A stretch of DNA of 64,000 nucleotides from Klebsiella oxytoca NBRC 105695 (GCF_001598695.1 NZ_BCZK01000001.1:186001-250000); one strand, 5' to 3'; counted from the stretch's first letter, positions 1 to 10,700 are shown. Program-made: numbers and translations. The notes: a model not told the origin generated them from the sequence alone.

Positions 1-759
1 ATTGCAAGTGACAAAATCCAATTTATAACTTTGCACAAAAATACTGGTGGCGCTGGTGGTTTCTCAGCTGGCATTAATTATGCCTACAAACTGAATATTG
101 ATTATGTGTGGATTATGGATGATGATGCTATTGCTAGCCCTTCAGCATTAGAAGAATTATTAAAAGCAAACGATACTTTACAAAATCATTCAGCGACACC
201 GGGTTTTTTATGCAGCCATGTCCTTAGTGATAATGAAGATTGCATGAATGTTCCCGAGATTTCTAAGAAAAAGAACTCCACTGGTTATTTCAGTTGGCCT
301 GAGTTTGCTTCAAAGGGCATAGTTGGAGTTGATAAAGCTACTTTTGTTTCTGTACTAATATCAAAAGATATTGTTGGTGAGTTTGGTTTGCCAGTTAAGG
401 AAATGTTTATTTGGGGAGATGATACAGAATATACATGGCGAATAAGTAACAAATATAATTGCTATTATGTCGCGAATAGTGTTGTTTATCATAAAAGGGT
501 CATGGCTAAGTCATTGTCACTTGCAACAGAAGACAATTTAAATAGAATGCCATGGTATGGATTGCTTTACAGAAATAATTTTTACAACGTACGGAAACAT
601 GGTAAAGCTAAAGACTATGTTTTCTATTTTAATTATGTTTTAAAAGATTTCTTTAAGGTTTTATTCAAAGCAAAAAACAAAAAGATCAAAAGGTTATGTA
701 TTATTATTAAAGGATTTATATCTGGTATAGTATTTAACCCCAAAATTGATAGACCATAA
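1..759 (+). CDS. Family 2 glycosyltransferase, 5' end cut off by window
   Basis: The reading frame is open from base 1, so the start lies outside the window; the TTG at 31 is only an internal codon. The visible part has the family motif NTGGAGGFSAG near its left end, an acidic DYVWIMDDDA nucleotide-sugar/metal site, and a downstream FIWGDDTEYTWRI block that resembles the catalytic W-DD-E region of galactofuranosyl- and rhamnosyltransferases (GlfT/WbbL-like). It acts on the cytoplasmic face of the inner membrane, building the capsule repeat on undecaprenyl-PP. Because glf sits three genes downstream, a galactofuranosyl donor is a reasonable inference, not something the sequence proves. The DNA is AT-rich, as usual for capsule-specific genes. 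Confidence 0.8.
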   Translation: MASDKIQFITLHKNTGGAGGFSAGINYAYKLNIDYVWIMDDDAIASPSALEELLKANDTLQNHSATPGFLCSHVLSDNEDCMNVPEISKKKNSTGYFSWPEFASKGIVGVDKATFVSVLISKDIVGEFGLPVKEMFIWGDDTEYTWRISNKYNCYYVANSVVYHKRVMAKSLSLATEDNLNRMPWYGLLYRNNFYNVRKHGKAKDYVFYFNYVLKDFFKVLFKAKNKKIKRLCIIIKGFISGIVFNPKIDRP

Positions 760-800
760 GTTTAATTCTGTGATTGTTAATTTCTATTTTTGAGAATATT

Positions 801-1853
801 ATGAATTTACAAACTAAAATTATTAATAAGGTGAAAGGGAAAGTTAATGATCTTTCCCATCGCTTTTATAAATTGCCTAAATTTGATGGAAATAAAAACA
901 TTGCTTATGTATTAGGGGTTAGTAACCATCCTAACGCAGGGGATCAAGAAATAACATTAGCGCAAAAGAAGTTCATATTAAAATATTTACCAGATTATGC
1001 CTATGTTGAGATTGAAAAAGAAAAAATTGAATTTGTTGTTGACGAACTCGCTAGAACATTAAAGCCTCAAGATATTATCTTCATTCAGGGAGGGGGTACA
1101 CTAAGTGATTTGTATCCAGAGCATGAGTTACCTCGTCAACTACTGCTAAAAAAATTAAAAAATTGTCCATGTAAAATAATTCAGTTTCCAGTCTCCTTCT
1201 ATTATGAGAATATTGAAAGTTTCAGAAAAATTAAAAGCATTTATAATGAAGCAAAGAATTTGACTGTTTTCGTTCGTGAATCTAAATCTTACAATATCCT
1301 AAAAAGAGAACTTGAAATTCCTGTACATCATATTCCTGATATTGTTTTATCTCAAGATGAGTCTTCTTTAACAAATCGTGGAGATGATGTCTTAATTATG
1401 TTTAGAAGTGATGTTGAGTGCGTCTTGCCTAAACCATTAGCTCATTCTATAAAAGAACATTTTGCTAAGAATAACAATATATTAATTACAGATAATTATG
1501 TTGAGGATTATGTCCTTACATTTGAATCAAATAGAGACAATTTGTTAAATAAGAAATTTGATGAATTCCGTGGTGCAAAGCTGATTATTACAGATAGATT
1601 GCATGGTATGATTTTTGCGTATGTGACTAAAACCCCTGCGGTAGTATTTGATAATTCTTATGGTAAGGTAAAGTATAGCTATGAAGATTGGCTTTCTGAT
1701 TCTAACTACATAAAGTATCTTGATTCAACTGTTGCAACATTGGAAGATGTTATAAATTATGCTTCCCAAGCTTCTAATTCAGAAAAAGCATTTTGTTTTG
1801 ATGTAAAAGAGGCATTTGATCCTTTAATTAAGTTAGTAGTCGGTAACCGTTAG
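801..1853 (+). CDS. Polysaccharide pyruvyltransferase family protein
   Basis: About 350 residues. The N-terminal part shows SNHPNAGDQEITLAQ, followed by IIFIQGGGTLSDLYPEH, and the C-terminal part has ITDRLHGMIFAYV, the set of motifs typical of the pyruvyltransferase superfamily that transfers a pyruvyl ketal from PEP to a sugar of a surface polysaccharide. I start it at the ATG at 801 with TGAGA a few bases upstream; an in-frame TTG at 774 would add nine residues but has no ribosome site. It follows the glycosyltransferase closely and precedes wzx, so the capsule is probably pyruvylated. Some family members are transferases with other donors, so the exact substituent is inferred. Confidence 0.8.
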   Translation: MNLQTKIINKVKGKVNDLSHRFYKLPKFDGNKNIAYVLGVSNHPNAGDQEITLAQKKFILKYLPDYAYVEIEKEKIEFVVDELARTLKPQDIIFIQGGGTLSDLYPEHELPRQLLLKKLKNCPCKIIQFPVSFYYENIESFRKIKSIYNEAKNLTVFVRESKSYNILKRELEIPVHHIPDIVLSQDESSLTNRGDDVLIMFRSDVECVLPKPLAHSIKEHFAKNNNILITDNYVEDYVLTFESNRDNLLNKKFDEFRGAKLIITDRLHGMIFAYVTKTPAVVFDNSYGKVKYSYEDWLSDSNYIKYLDSTVATLEDVINYASQASNSEKAFCFDVKEAFDPLIKLVVGNR

Positions 1854-1952
1854 TTTGCATTGATGATTAGAAAGATCTATCTTTCTTTATTTTCATTTAT
1901 AACCTTAAAGGAAGGCATCCATATGGTTGTCTTCCTTTGTGAGGTGTGGGAT

Positions 1953-3377
1953 TTGAACAGATATAGTAAGCTTCTAAACAATTCAATCATATTTGCATTA
2001 GGGAATTTAGGTAGTAAATTAGTAGTTATCTTACTTGTCCCGCTTTATACGTTCTATTTAACGGCACAAGATTATGGTGTTGTAGATCTTATTTCTTCCA
2101 CCCAAGCTCTAATGATGCCTTTTATAACTTTAACTATAGAGCAGGCACTGTTACGTTATATAATCAGTAATCAAAATAAAGACGAGACAAATTCACTATT
2201 TTCAACGTCCTTATTTATTTGTATTTGTACTCTTATTGTATTATTGATACTATGCTTAGTATTTGCCATATTTAGTATTTGGAATATTAAGCTAATAATA
2301 TATTTCTATCTTTTAGTTTTAGTAGCAGTGGTTCAAGTTCTATTTTCAACCTATCTTCGAGCTGTTGGTAAAACTAAGATATTTGCATTTAGCGGTGTTT
2401 TACAAGTTGTTGCACTTTTAATTCTTAATGGACTTTTTTTAGTTTATTTCAAATTAGGTATTAATGGTTATCTCATCTCTTTGATCGGATCTTATATCTT
2501 TTCTTCACTGTATTGTATCTACTACGCCAGAGATATAACTATTTCTTATAAGTTGGTGAACAAAGAAGTTATTCATAAGATAATAAGATTCTCTTTGCCT
2601 CTTATTCCTAATTATTCTATGTGGTGGCTAGTGAACAATTCCACAAGATATGTGGTTCTTAGCTTTGTCGGACTATCTGCCAATGGTTTATTTGCTGTTG
2701 CTAGTAAAATACCTATGTGTATAAACGTATTTGTAACAGTTTTCCAGCAAGCATGGCAAATATCAGCTTTTGAAGAATTTGAATCTAAGGATAGAGCAAA
2801 ATATTATTCTTCAGTGTTCCGAAGTTATTACCAGTTTCTATTTTTATTAGCCTCTATCCTTCTGGTTTTGAATAAGGATATCTTTCGGTATCTTGTAAGC
2901 TCTGAATATTTTATGGCTTGGCAAATGGTACCTTTCTTAATTTATGGTGTTTTATATCAAACTTTTTCCTCTTTTTTAGGAACTATATATACAGCTAATT
3001 ATAAAACCAAAAGCGTCTTTTTAACTAGTCTTATTGGTGCCGGGATATCAATAGGAGCTAATTTCATATTTATACCTTTATATGGTCCAGCATATGCGGG
3101 GGTTGGAGCCTCATTAGGTTTCTTTATTATGTGGTATCTTAGACTTAAAGATACACGAAAAATAATTTATACTGATTTAAAATTAATTGAGTTTTCATTT
3201 CTCAATGTGGTTTATATTGCACAAGTGATCTTTTTGTTTTTAATTGATGATTACTCATGGCTAATTCAGTTATTTATACAGTTGCTATGTTTCACAATTA
3301 TTATTTTTCTTACCAGGGATTTTTTGGGTTCTGTTTTTGTTTTCATCAAACAGCGCATGTTAAAAACGCGAACTTAA
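1953..3377 (+). CDS. wzx: Wzx-type repeat-unit flippase
   Basis: A hydrophobic protein of about 474 residues with 12 or more predicted membrane segments and the N-terminal layout of the MATE/MOP polysaccharide flippase family (NSIIFALGNLGSKLVVILLV, then FYLTAQDYGVVDLIS). It moves lipid-linked repeat units across the inner membrane. I choose the TTG at 1953 because GAGGT lies seven bases upstream; the frame extends back to 1860 but that part is not flippase-like. The gap before it holds two inverted repeats (1869-1886, and 1907-1914 with 1931-1938), the second ending just before the ribosome site, which could hold back expression of the gene. AT-rich like its neighbours. Confidence 0.85.
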   Translation: MNRYSKLLNNSIIFALGNLGSKLVVILLVPLYTFYLTAQDYGVVDLISSTQALMMPFITLTIEQALLRYIISNQNKDETNSLFSTSLFICICTLIVLLILCLVFAIFSIWNIKLIIYFYLLVLVAVVQVLFSTYLRAVGKTKIFAFSGVLQVVALLILNGLFLVYFKLGINGYLISLIGSYIFSSLYCIYYARDITISYKLVNKEVIHKIIRFSLPLIPNYSMWWLVNNSTRYVVLSFVGLSANGLFAVASKIPMCINVFVTVFQQAWQISAFEEFESKDRAKYYSSVFRSYYQFLFLLASILLVLNKDIFRYLVSSEYFMAWQMVPFLIYGVLYQTFSSFLGTIYTANYKTKSVFLTSLIGAGISIGANFIFIPLYGPAYAGVGASLGFFIMWYLRLKDTRKIIYTDLKLIEFSFLNVVYIAQVIFLFLIDDYSWLIQLFIQLLCFTIIIFLTRDFLGSVFVFIKQRMLKTRT

Positions 3378-3410
3378 TTTAATTATTAATGATATGTTTA
3401 GGAGCGGATT

Positions 3411-4505
3411 GTGTACGATTATTTGATTGTAGGTGCAGGCTTTTTTGGTGCAGTTTGTGCGCACGAGTTAACAAAAAAAGGAAAGAAAGTACTCATAATT
3501 GAAAAAAGAGAGCATATTGCAGGGAATGCTTATACAGAAAATTGTGATGGCATACATGTACATAAATATGGTGCTCATATTTTTCATACGAATGATAAAA
3601 CTCTTTGGGATTACGTTAACCAGTTTGCAGATTTTAATAATTTTATTAATTCTCCAATTGCTAATTATAGGGGTAAACTTTATAACCTGCCTTTCAATAT
3701 GAATACTTTCTATCAATTATGGGGAGTTAAAACACCTTCTGAAGCAAAGCAGGTAATAGATTCACAGAAAAAAGGATTGGTCAGCAGTACTGCCTCTAAC
3801 TTAGAAGAAAAAGCTATTTCTTTGGTTGGAGAGGATATTTATAATATTCTTATTAAAGGTTATACTGAAAAACAGTGGGGGCGCAGTGCTCTGGAACTCC
3901 CTTCATTCATAATTAATCGACTCCCTGTACGTTTCACATTCGATAATAATTATTTTAGCGACCGCTTTCAAGGAATCCCTATTGGTGGATATACTAAACT
4001 GATTGAAAATATGCTTGAAGGTATTGAAGTAAAGCTTGGTGTTGATTTCTTTGCAGACAAAGAAAAGTATACAAGCATGGCTAATCAAATTATTTATACT
4101 GGCCCTATAGATCAATATTTTGATTATTGTTTTGGCCCGCTAGAGTATCGTTCACTGCGGTTTGAAAGTGAGCGTTTGTCTGAAGAAAATTATCAAGGTG
4201 TTGCGGTTGTAAATTATACTGAGTATGATATACCCTACACTCGCATAATTGAACATAAGCATTTCGAAGGCATTGATTCCGAACATACGGTTATTACTAA
4301 AGAATTTCCCGCTGAATGGTCAGTAGGTTCTGAACCTTATTACCCGATTAATAATGACAAAAATATGGATGTTTTCCGTCGCTACAGAGAGTTAGCAAAA
4401 AAAGAAGGGAAAGTTGTATTTGGTGGAAGGTTAGCAGAGTACAAATATTATGACATGCATCAGGTAATAGCATCCGCTTTAAAAACTGTTAATGATTTGG
4501 CATGA
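3411..4505 (+). CDS. glf: UDP-galactopyranose mutase
   Basis: 364 residues, the usual length. The N-terminus has the FAD-binding dinucleotide fold DYLIVGAGFFGAVCAHEL with EKREHIAGNAYTE, then YGAHIFHT and YTEKQWG, all hallmarks of Glf. It interconverts UDP-galactopyranose and UDP-galactofuranose in the cytoplasm, so the capsule encoded here probably contains galactofuranose. Translation starts at the GTG at 3411, preceded by AGGAG at 3400-3404. It is the last AT-rich capsule-specific gene before gnd. In many Klebsiella strains another glf belongs to the galactan O-antigen operon; here the O operon is a mannan, so this copy serves the capsule locus. Confidence 0.93.
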   Translation: MYDYLIVGAGFFGAVCAHELTKKGKKVLIIEKREHIAGNAYTENCDGIHVHKYGAHIFHTNDKTLWDYVNQFADFNNFINSPIANYRGKLYNLPFNMNTFYQLWGVKTPSEAKQVIDSQKKGLVSSTASNLEEKAISLVGEDIYNILIKGYTEKQWGRSALELPSFIINRLPVRFTFDNNYFSDRFQGIPIGGYTKLIENMLEGIEVKLGVDFFADKEKYTSMANQIIYTGPIDQYFDYCFGPLEYRSLRFESERLSEENYQGVAVVNYTEYDIPYTRIIEHKHFEGIDSEHTVITKEFPAEWSVGSEPYYPINNDKNMDVFRRYRELAKKEGKVVFGGRLAEYKYYDMHQVIASALKTVNDLA

Positions 4506-4711
4506 CGTTAATCTAATAAAATTTTGTCAATCGTAGGTATGCTTCATATATTCACAAAATTACATTTGCCTTGTACTTATGCTTTTAGCTAATTATTCTA
4601 TTTAACATAATGAATCTTATGCTCTGGGATGTCTTTGCCAGGGTTTTTATTCAACTTTCAGAGTAGATGTTACCAATTAATTCTGTATTGATAATTGTAT
4701 TGCTATCTATC

Positions 4712-4739
4712 TTGAATTTACTGAATAGGGTAATATAGT
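4712..4739 (+). promoter_or_regulatory. Probable gnd promoter
   Basis: TTGAAT (4712-4717) and TATAGT (4734-4739) are separated by 16 bases and lie about 55 bases before gnd. The leader carries a perfect 7-bp hairpin at 4748-4754/4761-4767. The whole gap 4506-4791 has no other gene. Confidence 0.6.
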
Positions 4740-4791
4740 TTGCACATGCTGTGAGATTGTTCACAGCAATAACACCTGACAGGAGTATGTA

Positions 4792-6198
4792 ATGTCCAAG
4801 CAACAGATCGGGGTTGTCGGTATGGCAGTGATGGGGCGTAACCTTGCGCTCAACATCGAGAGCCGTGGTTATACCGTCTCCGTTTTCAACCGCTCCCGTG
4901 AAAAGACCGAAGAAGTAATTGCCGAGAATCCCGGCAAGAAACTGGTCCCTCATTATACTGTGCAAGAGTTTGTTGAATCACTCGAGACTCCGCGCCGTAT
5001 CCTGTTAATGGTGAAGGCGGGTGCAGGCACTGACAGTGCCATCGACTCTCTGAAGCCTTACCTGGATAAGGGTGACATCATCATTGATGGTGGTAACACC
5101 TTCTTCCAGGATACTATTCGTCGTAATCGCGAACTTTCTGCAGAAGGCTTTAACTTCATTGGTACCGGTGTGTCCGGCGGTGAAGAGGGCGCGCTTAAAG
5201 GTCCTTCTATCATGCCTGGTGGTCAGAAAGAAGCTTATGAACTGGTTGCTCCAATTCTCAAGCAGATTGCCGCAGTTGCAGAAGACGGTGAACCGTGCGT
5301 CACCTATATCGGTGCGGATGGTGCTGGTCATTATGTCAAAATGGTTCACAACGGTATTGAATACGGCGATATGCAGCTGATCGCTGAGGCCTACGCTTTA
5401 CTGAAAGGTGGCCTTGCGCTTTCTAATGAAGAGCTTGCGCAAACTTTCACTGAGTGGAATGAAGGTGAGCTGAGCAGCTATCTGATTGACATCACCAAAG
5501 ACATCTTCACCAAAAAGGATGAAGAGGGTAAATACCTGGTTGACGTGATCCTTGATGAAGCAGCAAACAAAGGTACCGGTAAGTGGACCAGCCAGAGTTC
5601 TCTGGATCTGGGCGAACCGCTATCACTTATCACTGAGTCAGTCTTTGCCCGCTATATCTCCTCCCTGAAAGACCAGCGTGTTGCTGCTTCTAAGGTTCTT
5701 ACCGGGCCGCAAGCGAAGACTGCTGGTGATAAAGCAGAGTTCATTGAGAAAGTTCGTCGCGCTCTCTATCTGGGCAAAATCGTCTCTTACGCTCAAGGTT
5801 TCTCCCAGCTCCGTGCTGCGTCTGATGAATACCACTGGGATCTGAACTACGGCGAGATTGCAAAAATCTTCCGTGCAGGCTGCATCATCCGTGCTCAGTT
5901 CCTGCAAAAGATCACTGATGCCTATGAGCAGAATGCTGGTATTGCCAACCTGCTATTGGCGCCTTACTTCAAGCAGATCGCCGATGATTATCAACAAGCG
6001 CTACGCGATGTGGTTGCATATGCAGTGCAGAATGGTATTCCGGTTCCAACCTTCTCTGCGGCTATTGCCTACTACGATAGCTATCGTTCCGCTGTTCTGC
6101 CCGCTAACCTGATTCAGGCGCAGCGTGATTATTTCGGCGCGCATACATATAAGCGTACTGATAAAGAAGGCGTATTCCATACTGAATGGCTTGATTAA
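4792..6198 (+). CDS. gnd: 6-phosphogluconate dehydrogenase, decarboxylating
   Basis: 468 residues, full length. It oxidises 6-phosphogluconate to ribulose 5-phosphate and CO2 with NADP in the pentose phosphate pathway. Visible motifs are the N-terminal Rossmann loop [37 protein letters not shown] and the substrate lysine/asparagine region [17 protein letters not shown] strong ribosome site, CAGGAG, precedes the ATG. gnd is the housekeeping gene embedded at the edge of capsule/O loci in Enterobacterales and often hitch-hikes in their recombination. It has its own promoter and terminator here, so it is a separate transcription unit. Confidence 0.98.
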   Translation: MSKQQIGVVGMAVMGRNLALNIESRGYTVSVFNRSREKTEEVIAENPGKKLVPHYTVQEFVESLETPRRILLMVKAGAGTDSAIDSLKPYLDKGDIIIDGGNTFFQDTIRRNRELSAEGFNFIGTGVSGGEEGALKGPSIMPGGQKEAYELVAPILKQIAAVAEDGEPCVTYIGADGAGHYVKMVHNGIEYGDMQLIAEAYALLKGGLALSNEELAQTFTEWNEGELSSYLIDITKDIFTKKDEEGKYLVDVILDEAANKGTGKWTSQSSLDLGEPLSLITESVFARYISSLKDQRVAASKVLTGPQAKTAGDKAEFIEKVRRALYLGKIVSYAQGFSQLRAASDEYHWDLNYGEIAKIFRAGCIIRAQFLQKITDAYEQNAGIANLLLAPYFKQIADDYQQALRDVVAYAVQNGIPVPTFSAAIAYYDSYRSAVLPANLIQAQRDYFGAHTYKRTDKEGVFHTEWLD

Positions 6199-6208
6199 TT
6201 CGTGATAA

Positions 6209-6238
6209 AACAGCCTGGCAAGAGCCAGGTTGTTTTTT
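6209..6238 (+). terminator. Rho-independent terminator after gnd
   Basis: An 11-bp stem (6209-6219 with 6224-6234, one G-T pair), a 4-base AAGA loop and a run of T. It sits 10 bases after the gnd stop. Confidence 0.85.
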
Positions 6239-6315
6239 AATGGGGTAACACGGAATCTAATTTCAGTTTTTATTAGAAAATATAAGATTTATATTCCATC
6301 CGAAATTTTTTAATC

Positions 6316-6357
6316 TTTCTTCTTTTGCAATTTTGTCAAAATTTGCAAAAGAAGAAG
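6316..6357 (+). repeat. Long inverted repeat in the manC leader
   Basis: CTTCTTTTGCAA (6319-6330) pairs perfectly with TTGCAAAAGAAG (6343-6354); the pairing extends outward by 2-3 bp and inward across TTTTG/CAAAA. It lies 55 bases before the manC start and has no T-run after it, so it may be a protein site or an RNA structure and not a terminator. Confidence 0.55.
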
Positions 6358-6410
6358 TCATTACTTCCATAACGTCATATTTAATATTTCATTTTATTAA
6401 GGATTTTATC

Positions 6411-7826
6411 ATGTTACTTCCTGTGATTATGGCGGGTGGCACCGGTAGCCGCCTGTGGCCGATGTCCCGTGAACTCTATCCAAAACAGTTTCTCCGACTG
6501 TACGGGCAGAACTCCATGTTGCAGGAAACCATCTCGCGCCTCTCCGGTCTGGATACCCATGAGCCTATGGTTATCTGCAATGAAGAGCACCGCTTCCTGG
6601 TGGCCGAACAGCTGAGGCAGCTCGGTAAACTGTCAAAAAATATCATCCTTGAGCCGGTGGGCCGCAACACGGCACCGGCCATCGCCCTCGCGGCGCTGCA
6701 GGCCACGCAGAATGGCGATGACCCGCTGATGCTTGTCCTGGCAGCGGACCACATCATCAATAATCAGCAGGTCTTCCACGACGCCATTCGCGTCGCGGAG
6801 CAGTATGCGCAGGCTGACCATCTGGTCACCTTCGGTATCGTTCCGAACACCCCCGAAACCGGCTACGGCTATATCCAGCGCGGTGATGCGCTGGGGGAAG
6901 GGGAGCACACGCCTTATCAGGTCGCCCGCTTTGTCGAGAAGCCGGACCTGGAGCGTGCGCAGGCCTATCTGGCCTCCGGAGAATATTACTGGAACAGCGG
7001 CATGTTCATGTTCCGGGCGAAGAAGTATCTCTCCGAACTGGCAAAATTCCGCCCGGATATTCTCGAAGTCTGCACGGCTGCGGTCCGCGCCGCCGACAGC
7101 GGCAGCGACTTTATCAGCATCCCCCATGAGGTGTTCAGCACCTGTCCCGACGAATCCGTTGACTATGCGGTGATGGAAAAGACCGCCGATGCGGTGGTGG
7201 TGGGGCTGGATGCCGACTGGAGCGACGTCGGCTCCTGGTCAGCCCTGTGGGACGTCAGCCCGAAAGATGAGCTGGGCAACGTGCTGACCGGCGATGCCTG
7301 GGTGCACAACAGCCAGAACTGCTACATCAACAGCGACGAAAAGCTGGTGGCGGCTATCGGCGTTGAGGACCTGGTGATCGTCAGCACCAAGGATGCGGTG
7401 CTGGTGATGAATAAAAACCGCGCCCAGGACGTGAAAAAGGTCGTGGAGTACCTGAAGGCCAACCAGCGCAGCGAATACAAACGACACCGCGAAATCTACC
7501 GTCCGTGGGGCCGCAGCGATGTGGTGGTCCAGACGCCGCGCTTCAACGTTAACCGTATCACCGTCAAGCCGGGCGGGGCGTTCTCCATGCAGATGCACCA
7601 CCACCGCGCCGAGCACTGGGTGATCCTCGCCGGGACGGGGCAGATAACGGTCAACGGCAAGCAGTTCCTGCTGACTGAAAATCAGTCGACCTTTATTCCC
7701 ATTGGTGCCGAGCACTGCCTCGAGAACCCGGGACGTATCCCGCTGGAAGTGCTGGAGATCCAGTCCGGCTCCTACCTGGGCGAAGACGACATTATCCGTA
7801 TTAAAGACCAGTATGGTCGTTGCTAA
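6411..7826 (+). CDS. manC: Mannose-1-P guanylyltransferase / mannose-6-P isomerase, copy 1
   Basis: 471 residues. The N-terminal nucleotidyltransferase has [19 protein letters not shown]; the C-terminal cupin (about residues 360-471) has [16 protein letters not shown], the type II phosphomannose isomerase site. It makes GDP-mannose from mannose-1-P and GTP. The start is the ATG at 6411 with AAGGA upstream; the frame is open 78 bases further 5' but that leader does not match the family or the second copy. This copy lies at the capsule-locus end (gnd-manC-manB-ugd). It is almost identical to the copy at 13839-15254: Asp replaces Asn in QRGDALGEG and Ser replaces Cys in WGRSDVVV. Confidence 0.96.
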   Translation: MLLPVIMAGGTGSRLWPMSRELYPKQFLRLYGQNSMLQETISRLSGLDTHEPMVICNEEHRFLVAEQLRQLGKLSKNIILEPVGRNTAPAIALAALQATQNGDDPLMLVLAADHIINNQQVFHDAIRVAEQYAQADHLVTFGIVPNTPETGYGYIQRGDALGEGEHTPYQVARFVEKPDLERAQAYLASGEYYWNSGMFMFRAKKYLSELAKFRPDILEVCTAAVRAADSGSDFISIPHEVFSTCPDESVDYAVMEKTADAVVVGLDADWSDVGSWSALWDVSPKDELGNVLTGDAWVHNSQNCYINSDEKLVAAIGVEDLVIVSTKDAVLVMNKNRAQDVKKVVEYLKANQRSEYKRHREIYRPWGRSDVVVQTPRFNVNRITVKPGGAFSMQMHHHRAEHWVILAGTGQITVNGKQFLLTENQSTFIPIGAEHCLENPGRIPLEVLEIQSGSYLGEDDIIRIKDQYGRC

Positions 7827-7848
7827 TTTGTATTTAAGGATTAAATAG

Positions 7849-9219
7849 ATGGCAAAATTAAATTGTTTTAAAGCTTACGATATCCGCGGTGAACTGGGCG
7901 AAGAATTAAACGAAGATATCGCCTACCGTATCGGACGCGCCTACGGTGAATTTCTGAAGCCGAAAACGATCGTGGTGGGCGGCGATGTGCGTCTGACCAG
8001 CGAGTCGCTGAAGCTGGCGCTGGCCAGAGGCCTGATGGATGCGGGAACGGACGTCCTGGATATTGGTCTGAGCGGGACCGAAGAGATTTACTTCGCCACC
8101 TTCCACCTGGGCGTGGACGGCGGGATAGAGGTGACGGCCAGCCATAACCCGATGAACTACAACGGCATGAAGCTGGTACGTGAAAACGCGAAGCCCATCA
8201 GCGGCGACACCGGGCTGCGCGATATCCAGCGCCTGGCGGAAGAGAATCAGTTTGCGCCGGTGGATGCGTCCCGTCGCGGCACCCTGCGACAGATATCGGT
8301 GCTGCAGGAGTACGTGGACCACCTGATGGGCTACGTGAACCTGGCCAGCTTCACCCGTCCGCTGAAGCTGGTGGTGAACTCCGGCAACGGCGCAGCCGGT
8401 CACGTGATTGATGAAGTGGAGAAACGTTTTGTGGCGGCAGGCGTGCCGGTGACCTTTATCAAGGTGCATCACCAGCCGGACGGCCACTTCCCGAACGGTA
8501 TCCCGAACCCGCTGCTGCCGGAGTGCCGGCAGGACACCGCGGATGCGGTGCGCGAGCACGGCGCGGACATGGGTATCGCCTTTGACGGTGACTTCGACCG
8601 CTGCTTTATGTTTGATAACGATGCAGAATTTATCGAAGGCTATTATATTGTTGGCCTGCTGGCGGAAGCGTTCCTGCAGAAGCAGCCGGGCGCCCGGATT
8701 ATTCACGACCCGCGGCTGACGTGGAATACGGTGGATATGGTGACCCGCAGCGGCGGCACGCCGGTGATGTCGAAGACCGGGCACGCGTTCATTAAAGAGC
8801 GGATGCGTCAGGAAGATGCGATTTACGGCGGGGAGATGAGCGCACACCACTATTTCCGCGATTTCGCCTACTGCGACAGCGGGATGATCCCGTGGCTGCT
8901 GGTGGCGGAGCTGCTGTGTCTGAAGAACAGCCCGCTGAAGGCGCTGGTGGCGGACCGGCAGGCGGCGTTCCCGGCGTCGGGGGAAATAAACCGCAAGCTG
9001 GAGAACGCGGCGGCGGCAATAGCGCGCATCCGTGAGCGCTATGAACCGGATGCCGTCAACGTGGACACCACAGACGGCATCAGTATTGAATATCCGGAGT
9101 GGCGTTTTAACCTGCGCAGCTCGAACACCGAGCCGGTAGTGCGCCTCAACGTCGAGTCAAAAGCTGATGATGAATTAATGAAGGCTAAAACAGAAGAAAT
9201 ATTAGCTTTACTTAAATAG
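7849..9219 (+). CDS. manB: Phosphomannomutase, copy 1
   Basis: 456 residues of the alpha-D-phosphohexomutase family; converts mannose-6-P to mannose-1-P for GDP-mannose synthesis. The phosphoserine loop is [11 protein letters not shown], the metal loop is FDGDFDRCF and the sugar loop is [10 protein letters not shown], and the phosphate-binding RSSNTEP is near the C-terminus. AAGGAT precedes the ATG. It follows manC by 22 bases. The body is almost identical to copy 2, but the first residues (AKLN against TQLT) and the last 20 or so residues differ sharply, marking the ends of a shared conversion tract. Confidence 0.96.
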   Translation: MAKLNCFKAYDIRGELGEELNEDIAYRIGRAYGEFLKPKTIVVGGDVRLTSESLKLALARGLMDAGTDVLDIGLSGTEEIYFATFHLGVDGGIEVTASHNPMNYNGMKLVRENAKPISGDTGLRDIQRLAEENQFAPVDASRRGTLRQISVLQEYVDHLMGYVNLASFTRPLKLVVNSGNGAAGHVIDEVEKRFVAAGVPVTFIKVHHQPDGHFPNGIPNPLLPECRQDTADAVREHGADMGIAFDGDFDRCFMFDNDAEFIEGYYIVGLLAEAFLQKQPGARIIHDPRLTWNTVDMVTRSGGTPVMSKTGHAFIKERMRQEDAIYGGEMSAHHYFRDFAYCDSGMIPWLLVAELLCLKNSPLKALVADRQAAFPASGEINRKLENAAAAIARIRERYEPDAVNVDTTDGISIEYPEWRFNLRSSNTEPVVRLNVESKADDELMKAKTEEILALLK

Positions 9220-9233
9220 AAATTATTCTGTTT

Positions 9234-9284
9234 AGAGCCATAGGGTTGATGTGTGGAATTATGCATAACCTTATGGCTCTTTCT
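9234..9284 (+). terminator. Terminator after manB copy 1
   Basis: A 14-bp stem with one G-T pair (AGAGCCATAGGGTT at 9234-9247 with 9267-9280), a 19-base loop and a short T-rich tail. It separates manC-manB from ugd. Confidence 0.7.
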
Positions 9285-9381
9285 TGACTTCCCATCTTTC
9301 TGAGAGTAAAACCGCCACAAGTGTTGATTACCAGGGTGGCTAATATGCCGCCGTCCAGTTAACTGATTAAAGTGTGATCGA

Positions 9382-10548
9382 ATGAAAATTACTATTTCCG
9401 GTACCGGTTATGTCGGTTTATCGAATGGCATCCTGATTGCGCAAAACCACGAAGTGGTGGCGCTGGATATCATTCAATCCAAAGTTGATATGATTAACCA
9501 AAAGATTTCTCCGATTGTCGATAAGGAGATTCAGGAATACCTGGCGGAAAAACCGTTGAATTTTCGCGCAACAACTGACAAGCATGATGCTTATCGCAAT
9601 GCAGATTATGTCATTATCGCCACGCCGACTGACTACGATCCGAAAACAAACTACTTCAATACGTCGACCGTTGAAGCCGTTATTCGCGATGTTACCGAGA
9701 TTAACCCTGATGCGGTCATGATCATTAAATCAACCATCCCCGTTGGTTTCACTCGTGATATTAAAGAGCGCCTGGGCATTGATAATGTTATTTTCTCTCC
9801 AGAGTTCCTCCGTGAAGGCCGCGCGCTCTATGACAACCTGCACCCGTCGCGTATCGTTATTGGCGAGCGTTCAGAACGCGCGGAACGTTTTGCTAATCTC
9901 CTGAAAGAAGGGGCGATCAAGCAGGATATCCCGACGCTGTTTACTGATTCTACCGAAGCTGAAGCAATCAAGTTATTTGCCAATACCTATCTGGCGCTGC
10001 GCGTGGCTTACTTCAATGAACTGGATAGCTACGCTGAGAGCCAGGGCCTGAACAGTAAGCAGATTATCGAAGGCGTGTGCCTCGACCCGCGTATTGGTAA
10101 CCACTATAACAACCCGTCCTTTGGCTACGGTGGTTACTGCCTGCCGAAAGATACCAAGCAGCTGCTTGCGAACTACGAATCTGTACCGAATAACATTATT
10201 GGCGCCATCGTTGATGCTAACCGCACGCGTAAAGATTTCGTTGCTGACTCTATCCTGGCGCGTAAGCCTAAGGTCGTTGGGATCTATCGCCTGATCATGA
10301 AGAGTGGTTCTGATAACTTCCGCGCTTCCTCAATTCAGGGCATCATGAAGCGTATTAAGGCTAAAGGTATTCCGGTTATTATCTATGAACCGGTTATGCA
10401 GGAAGATGAATTCTTCAATTCCCGCGTTGTTCGCGATTTTGAAGCGTTCAAACAAGAAGCTGATGTGATTGTCTCTAACCGTATGGCTGAAGAGCTGTCG
10501 GATGTTGCAGATAAGGTATATACCCGCGATTTATTTGGCAGTGACTAA
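9382..10548 (+). CDS. ugd: UDP-glucose 6-dehydrogenase
   Basis: 388 residues, the enterobacterial length. It oxidises UDP-glucose to UDP-glucuronate with two NAD. The N-terminal Rossmann motif is [12 protein letters not shown], the middle has [12 protein letters not shown] and [18 protein letters not shown], and the catalytic cysteine is C253 in [14 protein letters not shown]. It supplies UDP-glucuronate to the capsule, and to uge for UDP-galacturonate used in Klebsiella LPS core. It is the conserved last gene of the capsule region and is separated from manB by a terminator. Confidence 0.97.
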   Translation: MKITISGTGYVGLSNGILIAQNHEVVALDIIQSKVDMINQKISPIVDKEIQEYLAEKPLNFRATTDKHDAYRNADYVIIATPTDYDPKTNYFNTSTVEAVIRDVTEINPDAVMIIKSTIPVGFTRDIKERLGIDNVIFSPEFLREGRALYDNLHPSRIVIGERSERAERFANLLKEGAIKQDIPTLFTDSTEAEAIKLFANTYLALRVAYFNELDSYAESQGLNSKQIIEGVCLDPRIGNHYNNPSFGYGGYCLPKDTKQLLANYESVPNNIIGAIVDANRTRKDFVADSILARKPKVVGIYRLIMKSGSDNFRASSIQGIMKRIKAKGIPVIIYEPVMQEDEFFNSRVVRDFEAFKQEADVIVSNRMAEELSDVADKVYTRDLFGSD

Positions 10549-10557
10549 TCTGTCTTC

Positions 10558-10583
10558 TGGCCGGGAGCAGCAGCTGCCGGCCA
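10558..10583 (+). terminator. Weak hairpin after ugd
   Basis: TGGCCGG (10558-10564) pairs with CCGGCCA (10577-10583), ten bases after the ugd stop; the tail is pyrimidine-rich but lacks a clean T-run. Confidence 0.35.
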
Positions 10584-10700
10584 CCGCTTTCCTCCCCCTC
10601 TAAATGATTACGCATTTTTTCTGCCAGTCTCACCGTTCCTTCACCTAAACCATATCCCCTTAAAAAACGTGACCCCGCTTAAATTCTTCAATTGTTCATC

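Noticed and set aside
7906-8850. 314-codon minus-strand frames opposite both manB copies (also 15335-16279)
   Set aside because: Both are antisense shadows; they recur only because manB itself is duplicated.
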